Under the pieces are notes generated by a model. It saw only the letters and a program-made list of their open reading frames with translations, did not search any database and was not told the origin of the DNA. DNA of 61,185 nt from contig NZ_NPML01000022.1 in NCBI RefSeq assembly GCF_002252565.1, forward strand, positions 1-61,185, read 5' to 3'. Both the position numbers and the translations under genes were made by a program. This document shows, one piece after another, positions 1 to 9,203 of this stretch (positions within the stretch are counted from its first letter, which is position 1; each line of letters begins with the position of its first letter). This stretch comes from Petroclostridium xylanilyticum (GTDB lineage: Bacteria > Bacillota > Clostridia > SK-Y3).

Positions 1-1634
1 GTATAGGTTGGAATATAGCCTTCACATTGAGTATTATAGAATTCTATATTTCGAAGTCCGGAGATAATCTCATGACAAGTAAACTCCTCATGCAGACGCT
101 TTTCAAGCAACCTGTAAATAATCAGAGATATAAAGCAAGTAATAAAATGTGCTTCAATCCTGTCATCATTGCTTAAATACACAGGTCTTGCTTTGAATTC
201 GCTTTTCATAATTCTAAAGCATTCTTCAATCTCCCATCTTCTGTGATTCACCTTGATTATTTCAGATACATCATCCTCAAGGTTTGTGCAAACCCCATAA
301 AAACCATCAAAAGCTTCTTCCTTCTGGATTAGAGCAGAATCAATGCTGTATATCTCGTTTTCTGCAACTTCTCCATCAGCAGTACAGCTTGTTTTGGTAA
401 TAAACCTTTTGTAATCGTTAGCATTGCATTTCTTGATTTTTGTCGGGTTGTTTTCTATTGCCTTTTGAGCTCTTTCTATTTGAGAGTTGCGGATTTTACG
501 CTGATAATCCCTGTATTTGATAGAATACGTTATAATCAGCCTTTGTTCAAAATCTTTTTCTTTAATCCAGCGCTCCTTATAAAATACTTTTGCCCTTATT
601 TTCGTTTTATCTTCAGGAGAAGCTTTATCTATCATTTCATCAAGTTTGGAAATGTCATAGGTTTTATCGCTGCCCGGGAGTTTCCAGCCATTTGGAGCAA
701 GAGCCCATTTTTTTAAATGTTCCTTTAATTTTTTGATAGACTGTGTTGTAATAAATGCCCGGCCATCCTTGTCGTTAAACTTTCGATTATCTTCAGAAGC
801 AAGGCCTGCATCTGTGCAAACAATAAACTTAGAAAGTTCAAAGTCAGAAATAATTTTCTTTTCTAATGGCTTTAAAGTCAGTTGTTCATTCATATTCCCT
901 TTGTTAATGCTGAAAGCCAGAGGGATTCCATCTCCGTCCATAAACAGTCCCATTTGAATGATCGGATTGGGTTTGTGATCTTTAGAAGGACCATATTGCT
1001 TGTTGCCATCCTCCTGTTCAATTTCAAAAAAGTAATTGGTGCAATCATAGTAAAGAATACCGGTATTTCTTTTGGAAACCTTCAGGCTGTTTTCGTATAA
1101 TGAGGATTGAATAAAATCAGTTTCTTTAGCAAGGATTTCAAGAGCCCTGTAGATTTGATGCAAATCAAAATTCGGCTGTTCTAAAAATTTTTTAGAAAGC
1201 TCACAGGTTGCAAGTTTGGAAGAAGGGAAGATCACTCTTGCGTAAATCAATCTTGAAAGAATGGAATTCATGTCAAAATCGAATTTATATTTCTGTGAAA
1301 TTTCTTTGCAAATCTTATGGAGTCCGAGTTCATGGTATATTTTTTGCAGGAATAGGTACCCGCCATTAAAGGCACGCTGTTCTCCTTTGTTGACAAGTTT
1401 TGTAGGCGAATACTTTACAAGTACTTCACGTTTTTCTTCTTTTTCTTTCTTGTTAAGTTCTTCAATATATTTCTTTGCCCATTCGATGGGGTCTTGGCCG
1501 TTTAGTTTCTTAAGAAGTTCATTATAAGTCCCGAGTTTTTCAACAATTTGTGTATGCTCTTTTCCATTGGTATATATAGTTTTTATAACATAAAATGAAG
1601 CTGCATTTTTTGATCTAGATATCTGTAATCTCAT
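1..1634 (-). CDS. IS1634-family DDE transposase (3' end cut by window)
   Basis: The reading frame starts at ATG 1634-1632 (MRLQISRSKN...), preceded by a GGAGGAA ribosome site, and stays open to the left edge. It would cut and paste the element in which it lies. Catalytic motifs of the IS4 superfamily are seen in order: YDCTNYFFE (first Asp) near residues 180-190, FIVCTDAGLAS (second Asp) near 260, and a C-terminal HRRWEIEECFRIMKSEF containing the conserved Y/R...E signature. The length (over 540 aa) fits IS1634 rather than short IS5/IS4 enzymes. No frameshift is seen in the visible part, so the copy may be active. The C-terminus is outside the window. Confidence 0.85.
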   Translation of the reverse strand, partial: MRLQISRSKNAASFYVIKTIYTNGKEHTQIVEKLGTYNELLKKLNGQDPIEWAKKYIEELNKKEKEEKREVLVKYSPTKLVNKGEQRAFNGGYLFLQKIYHELGLHKICKEISQKYKFDFDMNSILSRLIYARVIFPSSKLATCELSKKFLEQPNFDLHQIYRALEILAKETDFIQSSLYENSLKVSKRNTGILYYDCTNYFFEIEQEDGNKQYGPSKDHKPNPIIQMGLFMDGDGIPLAFSINKGNMNEQLTLKPLEKKIISDFELSKFIVCTDAGLASEDNRKFNDKDGRAFITTQSIKKLKEHLKKWALAPNGWKLPGSDKTYDISKLDEMIDKASPEDKTKIRAKVFYKERWIKEKDFEQRLIITYSIKYRDYQRKIRNSQIERAQKAIENNPTKIKKCNANDYKRFITKTSCTADGEVAENEIYSIDSALIQKEEAFDGFYGVCTNLEDDVSEIIKVNHRRWEIEECFRIMKSEFKARPVYLSNDDRIEAHFITCFISLIIYRLLEKRLHEEFTCHEIISGLRNIEFYNTQCEGYIPTY

Positions 1635-1785
1635 GGCAATATTCCTCCAAACACCTATATTATATCAAATAACGCAAAACTACGCAAGTTAAAACACAAA
1701 AAATTGACAAAAAAACAATAAAAAAAGCCCTATTACTAAGGCTTTCAGAAAACTTGTACTTTATTCAACTGTCAAAGACCCGAGA
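1..1785 (-). mobile_element. IS1634-like insertion sequence, left part outside window
   Basis: One end of an insertion sequence is visible. It holds a long minus-strand transposase gene starting at 1634 and about 150 bp of AT-rich DNA between that start and a truncated dehydrogenase gene (1786-1896). The junction is therefore placed near 1780-1788, but the terminal inverted repeat and target duplication cannot be confirmed because the other end lies beyond the window. The family call rests on the long IS4-superfamily transposase. Inference: insertion or a later deletion removed the 5' part of the dehydrogenase gene. Confidence 0.75.
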
Positions 1786-1896
1786 TGGGGAACCCCTAAC
1801 GATATGAAGGGTGTTGCTCTTTTCTTATCAGCTCCTGCATCTGACTACTTAAATGGTGCGATTATCCCTGTTGATGGTGGTTATTTAGGAAGATAA
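1786..1896 (+). pseudogene. 3' remnant of a KduD-like short-chain dehydrogenase
   Basis: The last ~37 codons of an SDR gene survive, reading KDPRWGTPNDMKG, then FLSAPASDYLNG, then VDGGYLGR and stop at 1894-1896. The RWGTP-D-KG, SDY-NG and VDGG blocks are the classic C-terminal segment of 2-dehydro-3-deoxy-D-gluconate 5-dehydrogenase (KduD) and close relatives. The NAD-binding and YxxxK parts are absent and the frame abuts the IS element. KduD acts downstream of pectin lyases, which suits the neighbouring pectin locus, but a gluconate 5-dehydrogenase-like enzyme cannot be excluded from the tail alone. Non-functional as it stands. Confidence 0.75.
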
Positions 1897-1912
1897 TAAT
1901 TCTTTTGTTTCT

Positions 1913-1951
1913 GTACAGGCGTTCCTACTCCAGGAATGCCTGTACTATTTT
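1913..1951 (+). terminator. Intrinsic terminator of the truncated dehydrogenase
   Basis: A 13-bp stem (GTACAGGCGTTCC / GGAATGCCTGTAC, one G.U pair) with a 7-nt loop is followed by TATTTTCT. It sits 17 bp after the remnant's stop codon. Confidence 0.7.
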
Positions 1952-2208
1952 CTATCTCTGTTTCATCCCTTAAACAGTTATGAGCAATGTTTTCCTTTCC
2001 ATAAGGCAGCAACACTATATCTGATACTTGTATTTGTCAAGTGAAAATTGAAATATCGCAAATCCATATTTGGAAAAGATTAGGTGTGAAAAGTTATTGA
2101 TCAAAAATTGTAAAAAAGTACTTGACATTCACACAGCATTAGAATCATTCAATGTAGTTTGAATTACGTGTCTTTTTTGCTTTGTAAAAACTCAAATATC
2201 AAACCGCA

Positions 2209-2237
2209 TTGACCTATGCTTCTAACAATGCTAAGAT
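2209..2237 (+). promoter_or_regulatory. Sigma-A-type promoter of the HAD hydrolase gene
   Basis: TTGACC (2209-2214), a 17-bp spacer and TAAGAT (2232-2237) lie 35 bp before the ATG at 2272, which has GGAGGT as its ribosome site. The rest of 1952-2208 is AT-rich with nothing else recognised. Confidence 0.55.
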
Positions 2238-2271
2238 ATACATAATTGATGTATTTTGATGGAGGTCTTAA

Positions 2272-2916
2272 ATGTTTACAAATTTAAATGCAGTCATATT
2301 TGATCTGGACGGAACATTGATAGATTCCCTATGGATCTGGGACGAGATTGACATTCAGTTTCTGGGTAATAGAGGTATCACTTTACCGGATGATTTGCAA
2401 AAAATTGTTGAAGGAATGAGTTTTACTGAAACAGCTGTATATTTTAAAGAAAGATTTAACTTACAGGAAAGTATAGAGGAAATTAAAGAAGAATGGAATA
2501 CAATGGCCAATCATTACTATAAAGATAAAGTACCCTTAAAAGAAGGTGCTAGAGAGTTCATTGAATTTTTAAGAAGCAAAAATATTAAAATGGGGATTGG
2601 TACAAGTAATTCCAGGGAACTCACCCTGGAAGTATTAAAAAAACATGGTCTTCTCCACTATTTTGATGCTGTTGTAACTTCCTGTGAAGTAAAAAAAGGC
2701 AAACCGCACCCGGATGTGTTTTTAAAAGTGGCTGAGCTTTTAGAGGTAAAGCCTGAAGAATGCCTGGTTTTCGAGGATACTTATGCAGGGGTGCTGGCTG
2801 CCAAAAGAGCCGGGATGAAAGTTTTTGCCGTAGCTGATAGGTTCTCTTTTCCTTACAAGGAGGAAATTGCGGGTTTGGCAGATAAATATGTTGAAAGTTT
2901 CAAAGAAATTGCATAA
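2272..2916 (+). CDS. HAD-superfamily phosphatase, beta-phosphoglucomutase-like
   Basis: A 214-aa cytoplasmic HAD hydrolase that removes phosphate from a small substrate, probably a sugar phosphate. Motif I is DLDGTLIDS (residues 11-19), with both catalytic Asp; motif II is TSN near 105; the lysine of motif III is in VKKGKPHP near 140; motif IV is FEDTYAGV near 165. The four-helix cap between residues 20 and 80 places it in subfamily IA with PgmB/YcjU-like enzymes. It has its own promoter and is the first gene between the IS and the pectin locus. A true phosphoglucomutase would need the cap arginine/lysine checked; a general sugar phosphatase is equally likely. Confidence 0.8.
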   Translation: MFTNLNAVIFDLDGTLIDSLWIWDEIDIQFLGNRGITLPDDLQKIVEGMSFTETAVYFKERFNLQESIEEIKEEWNTMANHYYKDKVPLKEGAREFIEFLRSKNIKMGIGTSNSRELTLEVLKKHGLLHYFDAVVTSCEVKKGKPHPDVFLKVAELLEVKPEECLVFEDTYAGVLAAKRAGMKVFAVADRFSFPYKEEIAGLADKYVESFKEIA

Positions 2917-2924
2917 TATAATAA

Positions 2925-2955
2925 AACAACCACCTTTTTTTAAGAGGTGGTTGTT
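2925..2955. terminator. Bidirectional terminator between convergent genes
   Basis: An 11-bp perfect stem (AACAACCACCT / AGGTGGTTGTT) has A-rich and T-rich flanks. The stop codon of the minus-strand regulator (2940-2942) lies in the loop. Confidence 0.75.
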
Positions 2956-5255
2956 GAGTTGCCCTTTCTTAATGCAGTTGGACTTATGCCATATATTCGC
3001 TTAAATGCGCGTCTAAAGGATTGGGCACTGTTGTAACCTACCATTTCAGCAATATCATTGATGTTAAGCTCCGTATTTTTTAGAAGCTTGCAAGCATGGT
3101 CTAATCTAACCTTTTCAAGATAATCGGTAAAGTTTATTCCAGTTTGCTCTTTGAATAAATGAGAGAAGTATCCCTCTGATAAATTAAATTGGGAAGATAC
3201 TTTATAAAGTCCAAGGTCCTGATGCATATAGTTAGTATCAATATATTTTTTTATATTATTCATAAGCTCTAAATTATTATTGCTCTTTTGCTGTTGGACC
3301 AATTCACACATTTTGCTAAAGATAGTTTCTACTAATTTAAAATTTTGCTCTATCGTATTAGAAACATCTATACTTTTAACTATTTTTTTTATGGCATCCT
3401 GATCTGCAAACTGAGACATTAGCTTGATAATAGTACTTTTCAGTTCATAAATCAGTTCTTTTGACATATAAATTGATAAACTTCTTGATATAAAGTTTTC
3501 TTCATAAATTATAGACAATAGTTTTTGTACTTGTATTAAATCACCTGCTTTTACATAATTAATAAGTCTTTGTTCAAAATCTAATGGATAGTAGTAGATA
3601 TCACTTTCCTTTGGTATATTCTGATACCACACAATTGCGTCATTTGTATCAGTAACATAATTAAGAGCCTGTTCAGCCTGTTCAAAAGAATGCCAAATAT
3701 CCATCGGCCCATCACAGGGCTCACCTATTCCAACAGATATTTTCATATTATAAACAGAAAACAGTTCATTTTTTATGTCATTGATAATTTTTTGGTTATA
3801 ATTAAAAAAATAGGTATTATTCACATTGTTTGCAGTTAGTAAAATGGCTATCGTACGATTATCTACGTCATGAAAAATCATTTTGTCATCCAAATATTTA
3901 AGTAATGTGCTCCTCAAAATAGCTTTTGTCGCATTGAGTTCTTGAATTATTTCCCTGTTTATGCTTATATCCATAGAATCATTATTATATATTCTTAGCA
4001 GCAATACTATAAATTTATTTCCATTAATATTTAAACCAATATAGGAGGAAAAAGCGTTTAATTCTTCCTCATTATATATTTGTCCTTTAAAAAGCTTATC
4101 AAGAAAGCCCGCTTGGATAAGAGGCTTCTGGTTTTTCATATCTTCCTGAAGGGATTTATTACTTGCAATCAACTGCAAAACACTCCCATTAATCACAGAA
4201 AAAGCATCATGTTCTTTAGGTATATCATCACCTAAAAATTCTTTAAGTTGCCTTACAATATTCACCAACGGCTTGCTGTTTTTATATGCTAAAAAAATGG
4301 CTATTGCTACACCAAATATCAGTGTGAAAAAAAATATCGTCCAGTTAATACGTTTAAAATAGTTCAACCTTTCAAATACTATCTCTGAGGGGAGAACGAT
4401 GACATATTTCCAGTGATTATAGCTTGAAGTTGTATAGGTAATAATCATCTCTTTATCAGCAATATGCTTTTTGACAAACCCTTCATCATTTTCCAATCCC
4501 TGTATAGCAACATTATCAATAATATCAGGATTTAATATCCCGGCCATTATTGTCCCATTGCTATCCAGTATATATGCCCAGCCACCTTTTGATAAATCTA
4601 ATGAAGAAAATAGTTTGGTCAGGTACTCCTTGTTAAAGGATATTGCCAAGGCTCCTTGAGATTTTTGCAGATAGCTCAGAGGCAATGACTGAATATATGT
4701 GATGACAGGTGAATCATTTGTTTCTGAATCAACCAGGGTATCGGGAATATATTCGCCTATATAATAGCGGTTTGTCAATATTTCCTTCCATTTTTCATAT
4801 TCATTTTTATTATACTTTAAAACGCTGTCATAGTAAATATCTCCTGGATATAGTGTTTCGTGCGTAACGACATAATTGGTATTTTTTAAATAGATATATA
4901 CACTGCTTATAAAATCTCTATTAATCATGTAACGTGAAAGATCACGTATTGCAACACTGAAATCATAGTATGCTGAATGATTTAATGGCTGTTTTAAATT
5001 TAACAGCGCATTAATTCTAGAATTTGTTGCTATTTGCATAGACAATGTTTCAACTTGCTGAAGTTGATGGTCTACAATCTCCTTAGTTTGATTTAACATA
5101 GAAAGATTGGATTTTCTAATGTCTTCTTTAACAATGGATAGCGCAACTTGATAACTCTGAAGCCCAACAAATAAAGGCAACAATAATATACATATATAAG
5201 AAAGCACGAAGTGCATAAGAAGTTTAGGATTACGTTGATTGTAAAATCTAACCAA
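2940..5255 (-). CDS. YesS-like membrane-anchored AraC-family regulator
   Basis: A 771-aa one-component transcription activator. One transmembrane helix lies at about residues 13-35 and a second near 303-325. They enclose a ~265-residue extracytoplasmic sensor region like the dCache domains of YesS/YesM proteins. The C-terminal ~100 residues are an AraC double helix-turn-helix (FNLSEGYFSHLFKEQTG, then MVGYNSAQSFRRAFKRIYG with the family signature). The size and order match Bacillus subtilis YesS, the activator of rhamnogalacturonan genes. It is divergent from the importer gene at 5731, with a shared 475-bp control region holding three direct repeats. Inference: it senses extracellular pectin fragments and activates the 5.7-17.5 kb operon. 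Confidence 0.85.
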   Translation of the reverse strand: MVRFYNQRNPKLLMHFVLSYICILLLPLFVGLQSYQVALSIVKEDIRKSNLSMLNQTKEIVDHQLQQVETLSMQIATNSRINALLNLKQPLNHSAYYDFSVAIRDLSRYMINRDFISSVYIYLKNTNYVVTHETLYPGDIYYDSVLKYNKNEYEKWKEILTNRYYIGEYIPDTLVDSETNDSPVITYIQSLPLSYLQKSQGALAISFNKEYLTKLFSSLDLSKGGWAYILDSNGTIMAGILNPDIIDNVAIQGLENDEGFVKKHIADKEMIITYTTSSYNHWKYVIVLPSEIVFERLNYFKRINWTIFFFTLIFGVAIAIFLAYKNSKPLVNIVRQLKEFLGDDIPKEHDAFSVINGSVLQLIASNKSLQEDMKNQKPLIQAGFLDKLFKGQIYNEEELNAFSSYIGLNINGNKFIVLLLRIYNNDSMDISINREIIQELNATKAILRSTLLKYLDDKMIFHDVDNRTIAILLTANNVNNTYFFNYNQKIINDIKNELFSVYNMKISVGIGEPCDGPMDIWHSFEQAEQALNYVTDTNDAIVWYQNIPKESDIYYYPLDFEQRLINYVKAGDLIQVQKLLSIIYEENFISRSLSIYMSKELIYELKSTIIKLMSQFADQDAIKKIVKSIDVSNTIEQNFKLVETIFSKMCELVQQQKSNNNLELMNNIKKYIDTNYMHQDLGLYKVSSQFNLSEGYFSHLFKEQTGINFTDYLEKVRLDHACKLLKNTELNINDIAEMVGYNSAQSFRRAFKRIYGISPTALRKGNSTTTS

Positions 5256-5410
5256 TAGTGCTCCCCCTAACCATTGAATTTTTTACTATTATAACATAAA
5301 AAAATGAATATTAACATGGTAAGCGTTATAAACATTTTAACAAATTGATCCTTTTGCACAAAAATCGTGGTGCTTACAAGATAAAATTTTAAAAATTGTA
5401 TCATCATTAT

Positions 5411-5490
5411 ATAAAAAAATGTATTATCATTTCAATAAAAGAATGTATGAGAAACTGAAAAACTGCATTGTTTTTTATAAAAAAATGTAT
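5411..5490. promoter_or_regulatory. Three direct repeats, candidate YesS-like operator
   Basis: The 14-mer ATAAAAAAATGTAT is found at 5411-5424 and 5477-5490, with ATAAAAGAATGTAT (one change) at 5435-5448, all on the plus strand. AraC-family activators usually bind direct repeats upstream of the promoter, so these are the best candidate sites for the divergent regulator. The same gap (5256-5730) also holds GGTAAGCGTTATAA (5318-5331, a weak catabolite-responsive-element match) and a palindrome CGGTTTTAACCG (5559-5570). No convincing -35/-10 pair was found upstream of 5731, as is common for activated promoters. Confidence 0.45.
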
Positions 5491-5730
5491 GTCATACAAT
5501 GAAGTGTTTCTTTACACCAACAGCTCTATCCGTTAATATTAATTCCATAATACAAAAACGGTTTTAACCGGTTTTCCGAAACTACAAAACTTAAAAGCTG
5601 GTTGTGCATAATGAATAATTTATTTTTTATTTGCCAAACTCCAGTTATTTAGTTTGTTGATCGGGAAATCTGTTAATAACTAAACTTTATATTATATCAT
5701 AATACTTATCACTTAAAAGGAGGATTTTTT

Positions 5731-7221
5731 ATGGGAAAACCGCTAGTCAAAAGAACATTGTCGATTTTTATCGCCATCGTTCTTGCATTAAGTGTTGCAG
5801 CATGCACAAAAAAAGCTGAACAACCTGCTGCTCCAGAAAAATCAGAAAAATCAGAAGCATCAAAAGAACCAGAAAAGCCAGCTTCAATTAAATTGATGGT
5901 AGACGGTACTTTCATTACTAAAGAAGCAGGTCAGGACCAATTTGTAGCAGAGTATAAAAAAATGACCGGCGTCGACCTTATTATCAACCAGCCGGCGCAC
6001 AACCAATACTATGAAAAAGTAAATCTTGCTTTTGCGTCTCAAGACATCCCGGATGTACTAATAATCAGCGGTACTACAATGGTCAACTATGCTATAAACG
6101 GTGCATTATATGATATGACTGATTTAGTTGATAAATCTCCAATTATGCAAAAGGTTGGTCAAAAGTACAAAGATGCTGTCAAGATAAATGGCAGACTATA
6201 CGCATTTCCAACACAGGCAGGTAATGGTCCGATTACCTATATGAGAAAAGATTGGTTGGAAAAGAACAATTTAAAAGTACCTACAACCTACGCTGAATAC
6301 TTGGAAGTTTTAAAGGTTTTTGCCAATGATCCAGATCAAAACGGAAAACAAGATACTATTGCTTTTACAGCACCGGGCCTTGTAAGTGATGACCCAACAA
6401 CTCTTCAAAACTATATGGTAGATTTCTATCAGGATGCAAGCCCTGATTTCATAAAGAAAGATGGTAAATGGGTAGATGGAATGCTTGAACCTGAAATGAA
6501 AGCAGCTCTTGAAAGAATGAGAGAAGCATATTCATTAGGTTTAATTGATAAAGAAATAGTAACCAATAAGACATCAACATGCAGAGATAAGTTTAATGCC
6601 GGTAAGGTTGGCGTATTTACTTATTGGGCAGGTACATGGAACATGAATCTTGAAAATGAGCTGAAGAAAGCCGTACGTGATGCCTCAATAGTGGCCATCC
6701 CTGCTATTAAAGAAACGAAATATCTTGAGAGAGTTCCGGCTACAATGGCAATTACAAGTAAAGCCGCAAATCCAGAAGGAATTTTTAAATATTTCTTTGA
6801 ATTTATGCATGATGGTGATAAGGGAACATTATTATTCTCTCATGGTGTTGAAGGAGTACACTACAAAGTAACCGATGGAAAATATGAGAAACTCCCAAGC
6901 TTGCAGGATCCTAAAAAGCCTGCCAACAAGGCATTTATTGATAACGGTCTACAGATAGTGCCATTTAATGACCCAATAACACCGGACCCAAGAATAACTG
7001 AATCTTTAAAAGTATTTAATGCAAATTCAATAGTATCAACTTTGCTTCCTGTATCCGAAAATTATACAAAGAACAGTGCAGACATTTTAACTGCAAGAAA
7101 AGAAACAATATCTAAAATAGTACTAGGACAAATGACAATTGAAGAAGGTTTGGCAAAATATGAAAAAGATACTAAAGCTATTACAGATTTAATTCTTAAA
7201 GACTTTAATGCAGCTAAATAA
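5731..7221 (+). CDS. Sugar ABC transporter substrate-binding lipoprotein (YtcQ/LplA-like)
   Basis: A 496-aa extracellular solute-binding protein that captures oligosaccharides, here probably (rhamno)galacturonan fragments. The N-terminus has a lipoprotein signal (ALSVAAC, lipid-anchored Cys at about 25) followed by a Lys/Glu/Pro-rich linker. The mature protein contains the family-1 solute-binding features PTQAGNGPITYMRKDWL near 165 and YWAGTWN near 300. AGGAGG precedes the ATG. Two permease genes follow after a stable hairpin, giving the YtcQ-YteP-YtcP layout known for rhamnogalacturonan import in Bacillus. No ATPase gene is present; such CUT1 importers share an MsmX-type ATPase encoded elsewhere. 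Confidence 0.85.
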   Translation: MGKPLVKRTLSIFIAIVLALSVAACTKKAEQPAAPEKSEKSEASKEPEKPASIKLMVDGTFITKEAGQDQFVAEYKKMTGVDLIINQPAHNQYYEKVNLAFASQDIPDVLIISGTTMVNYAINGALYDMTDLVDKSPIMQKVGQKYKDAVKINGRLYAFPTQAGNGPITYMRKDWLEKNNLKVPTTYAEYLEVLKVFANDPDQNGKQDTIAFTAPGLVSDDPTTLQNYMVDFYQDASPDFIKKDGKWVDGMLEPEMKAALERMREAYSLGLIDKEIVTNKTSTCRDKFNAGKVGVFTYWAGTWNMNLENELKKAVRDASIVAIPAIKETKYLERVPATMAITSKAANPEGIFKYFFEFMHDGDKGTLLFSHGVEGVHYKVTDGKYEKLPSLQDPKKPANKAFIDNGLQIVPFNDPITPDPRITESLKVFNANSIVSTLLPVSENYTKNSADILTARKETISKIVLGQMTIEEGLAKYEKDTKAITDLILKDFNAAK

Positions 7222-7238
7222 TATTTCTTAATATCATT

Positions 7239-7276
7239 AGATATACAAGCTGAATAACAATTCAGCTTGTATATCT
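7239..7276 (+). other. Stable stem-loop between binding protein and permease genes
   Basis: A perfect 17-bp inverted repeat (7239-7255 with 7260-7276) with loop AACA lies 18 bp after the binding-protein stop. No U-tract follows, so it looks more like an mRNA-stabilising or processing hairpin that lets the binding protein outnumber the permeases than a full terminator. Confidence 0.65.
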
Positions 7277-7309
7277 ACGTGAAATATAAAAAATTTATTC
7301 AGGAGGGGT

Positions 7310-8266
7310 ATGGAATTGTTTGCTAAAACCCAACGCAATAACCTAACACAAGGTACAGCAGTTGTTCCTAAAAAGAAAGATCTTGTGCGCAGGATAATAC
7401 AATACAAGTATTTTTATCTTATGTTTTTACCTGTTTTTATTTTTACAATAGTTTTTAATTATATTCCTATGGCAGGTATCCGATTTGCATTTTATAAGTA
7501 TAATCCTTTTGCTCCGCCAAAGTTTATTGGATGGGAAAATTTTAAAACCCTGCTTGTAAATCCGAAATTTATTGCGGCCTTTAAAAATACAATAACATTA
7601 AGTATTGTAAATCTTGTACTAGGTATGCTTGTTTCTATTATATTTGCATTGCTTTTGAATGAACTTTATAATAAATATTTTAAGAGTTTTGTACAAACTG
7701 TATTATATTTACCCCATTTTATTTCTTGGGTGGTTACCGCATCTATATTTTATTTGATTTTGTCGCCAACCGACGGCTTTATAAATCAAATATTAGGTTT
7801 CTTTGGTATTGAACCAATCTATTTTATGATTGAGGAAAAATGGTGGACTCCTATTTACTATTTTATTAACAGATGGAAGGAAACAGGTTGGGGAACTATT
7901 ATCTATTTAGCGGCATTATCCGGAATTAATCCGGAGTTATACGAAGCTGCGGTGATAGATGGCGCCGGGAGATTAAAGCAGACCTGGTATGTTACAATAC
8001 CTGGTATCATGAGCACGATACTTGTAGTATTTATACTTAATTTAGCTAAAGTTATGAATATATTTGAGTCAGTATTTGTTTTGCAAAACCCGATGGTACT
8101 CAATGTATCGGAAGTTATCAGGACATATAACTATAAGGTTGGTTTGCTTCAAAGTGACTATGGTTATTCTACAGCTGTAGGTCTTTTTAATTCTGTAATA
8201 TCAATGGTATTGGTGATTATTGCAGATAAAGCCAGCCAGAAAATTAAAGGTTCAGGGATACTGTAA
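7310..8266 (+). CDS. CUT1 sugar permease (YteP/LplB-like)
   Basis: A 318-aa inner-membrane permease subunit with six predicted membrane segments, the first at about residues 40-60 (FYLMFLPVFIFTIVF). The ATPase-docking EAA loop is EAAVIDGAGRLKQTWYVTIPG near residue 215. The size and sequence pattern are those of the LplB/YteP group that pairs with YtcQ-type binding proteins. The gene follows the binding protein by 88 bp and precedes the second permease by 18 bp. The ATG at 7310 is close to its GGAGGGG site; a slightly later start is possible. Confidence 0.85.
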   Translation: MELFAKTQRNNLTQGTAVVPKKKDLVRRIIQYKYFYLMFLPVFIFTIVFNYIPMAGIRFAFYKYNPFAPPKFIGWENFKTLLVNPKFIAAFKNTITLSIVNLVLGMLVSIIFALLLNELYNKYFKSFVQTVLYLPHFISWVVTASIFYLILSPTDGFINQILGFFGIEPIYFMIEEKWWTPIYYFINRWKETGWGTIIYLAALSGINPELYEAAVIDGAGRLKQTWYVTIPGIMSTILVVFILNLAKVMNIFESVFVLQNPMVLNVSEVIRTYNYKVGLLQSDYGYSTAVGLFNSVISMVLVIIADKASQKIKGSGIL

Positions 8267-8284
8267 TAGGCAGGAGATGAAAAA

Positions 8285-9151
8285 ATGCAAGAAAAATTAA
8301 GTTTTAAGAAAGGCTATAGAGGAAGAACCATCTTCAGAATTGTAAATGTTGTTTTTTTAATTTTTGTAATGATCTTAATGATAGTGCCAATATTGAAAAT
8401 ATTAAGTGACTCTCTTGATACAGCCGGGACTTACGGGCTTAATATTATACCTAAAAACCCTTCTTTTTTAGCGTATAAAACAATTTTTACAACCACTGCG
8501 CTCTATCGGCCGTTTTTAATTTCAATCTATACAACTGTTGTTGGGACTGCTATTGCCTTATTATTGACTACTTTCGGAGCATATGTTTTAATACAAAAAG
8601 ACATGCCGGGCAGAAAATTTTTCGTTTGGATGATTTTCTTTACAATGATATTTAACGGAGGGCTTGTGCCTACCTATTTATTAATTAGAAATATAAAGCT
8701 TATTAATACATTGTGGGCTGTTATACTGCCACTTGCACTAAATGTTTATAATATGGTTCTGATGAAAAACTTTTTTGAGCAAATTCCGGAAAGTTTGTTT
8801 GAAGCAGCAGAGATAGACGGATGTTCTCCAATGAGAATATTCTGGACCATCGTATTGCCATTATCCAAGCCTGCACTGGCTTCTATTGGATTATTCTTTG
8901 CAGTTGAATATTGGAATCACTTTTTTAACTTTGTAATGTATATTACTGATACTTCAAAATACAATTTTCAGATTAAATTGAGAGAACTAGTATTGGACAG
9001 TCAAAACCTAGCTCCGGGTGCTGAAGCAATTTACGGAAGGACCATACAATATGCGGCTGTTTTAGTTTCAATGCTTCCTCCAATGATTGTCTATCCTTTC
9101 TGTCAAAAGTATTTTGTACAGGGCGTAACAATGGGCGCTGTAAAAGAATAA
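8285..9151 (+). CDS. CUT1 sugar permease (YtcP/LplC-like)
   Basis: A 288-aa second permease of the importer, with six predicted membrane segments starting at residue ~17. The EAA loop EAAEIDGCSPMRIFWTIVLP near 180 would contact the shared ATPase. It ends with the MGAVKE-type C-terminus usual in the LplC/YtcP group. It starts 18 bp after the first permease behind CAGGAGAT, so the two are co-translated, and it is followed 52 bp later by the GH28 gene. The intact importer next to seven pectin-acting genes supports uptake of pectic oligosaccharides. Confidence 0.85.
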   Translation: MQEKLSFKKGYRGRTIFRIVNVVFLIFVMILMIVPILKILSDSLDTAGTYGLNIIPKNPSFLAYKTIFTTTALYRPFLISIYTTVVGTAIALLLTTFGAYVLIQKDMPGRKFFVWMIFFTMIFNGGLVPTYLLIRNIKLINTLWAVILPLALNVYNMVLMKNFFEQIPESLFEAAEIDGCSPMRIFWTIVLPLSKPALASIGLFFAVEYWNHFFNFVMYITDTSKYNFQIKLRELVLDSQNLAPGAEAIYGRTIQYAAVLVSMLPPMIVYPFCQKYFVQGVTMGAVKE

Positions 9152-9203
9152 TAAAAATTGTTCCAATATAAAATATATACACAAGCATAAAGGAAGGAAT
9201 AAA

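Noticed and set aside
5318-5331. Catabolite-responsive element GGTAAGCGTTATAA
   Set aside because: Two mismatches to the consensus, including an outer position; kept only as a remark, not as a feature.
5709-5915. Minus-strand frame opposite the start of the binding-protein gene
   Set aside because: Shadow of the signal-peptide and linker coding sequence, with no ribosome site.
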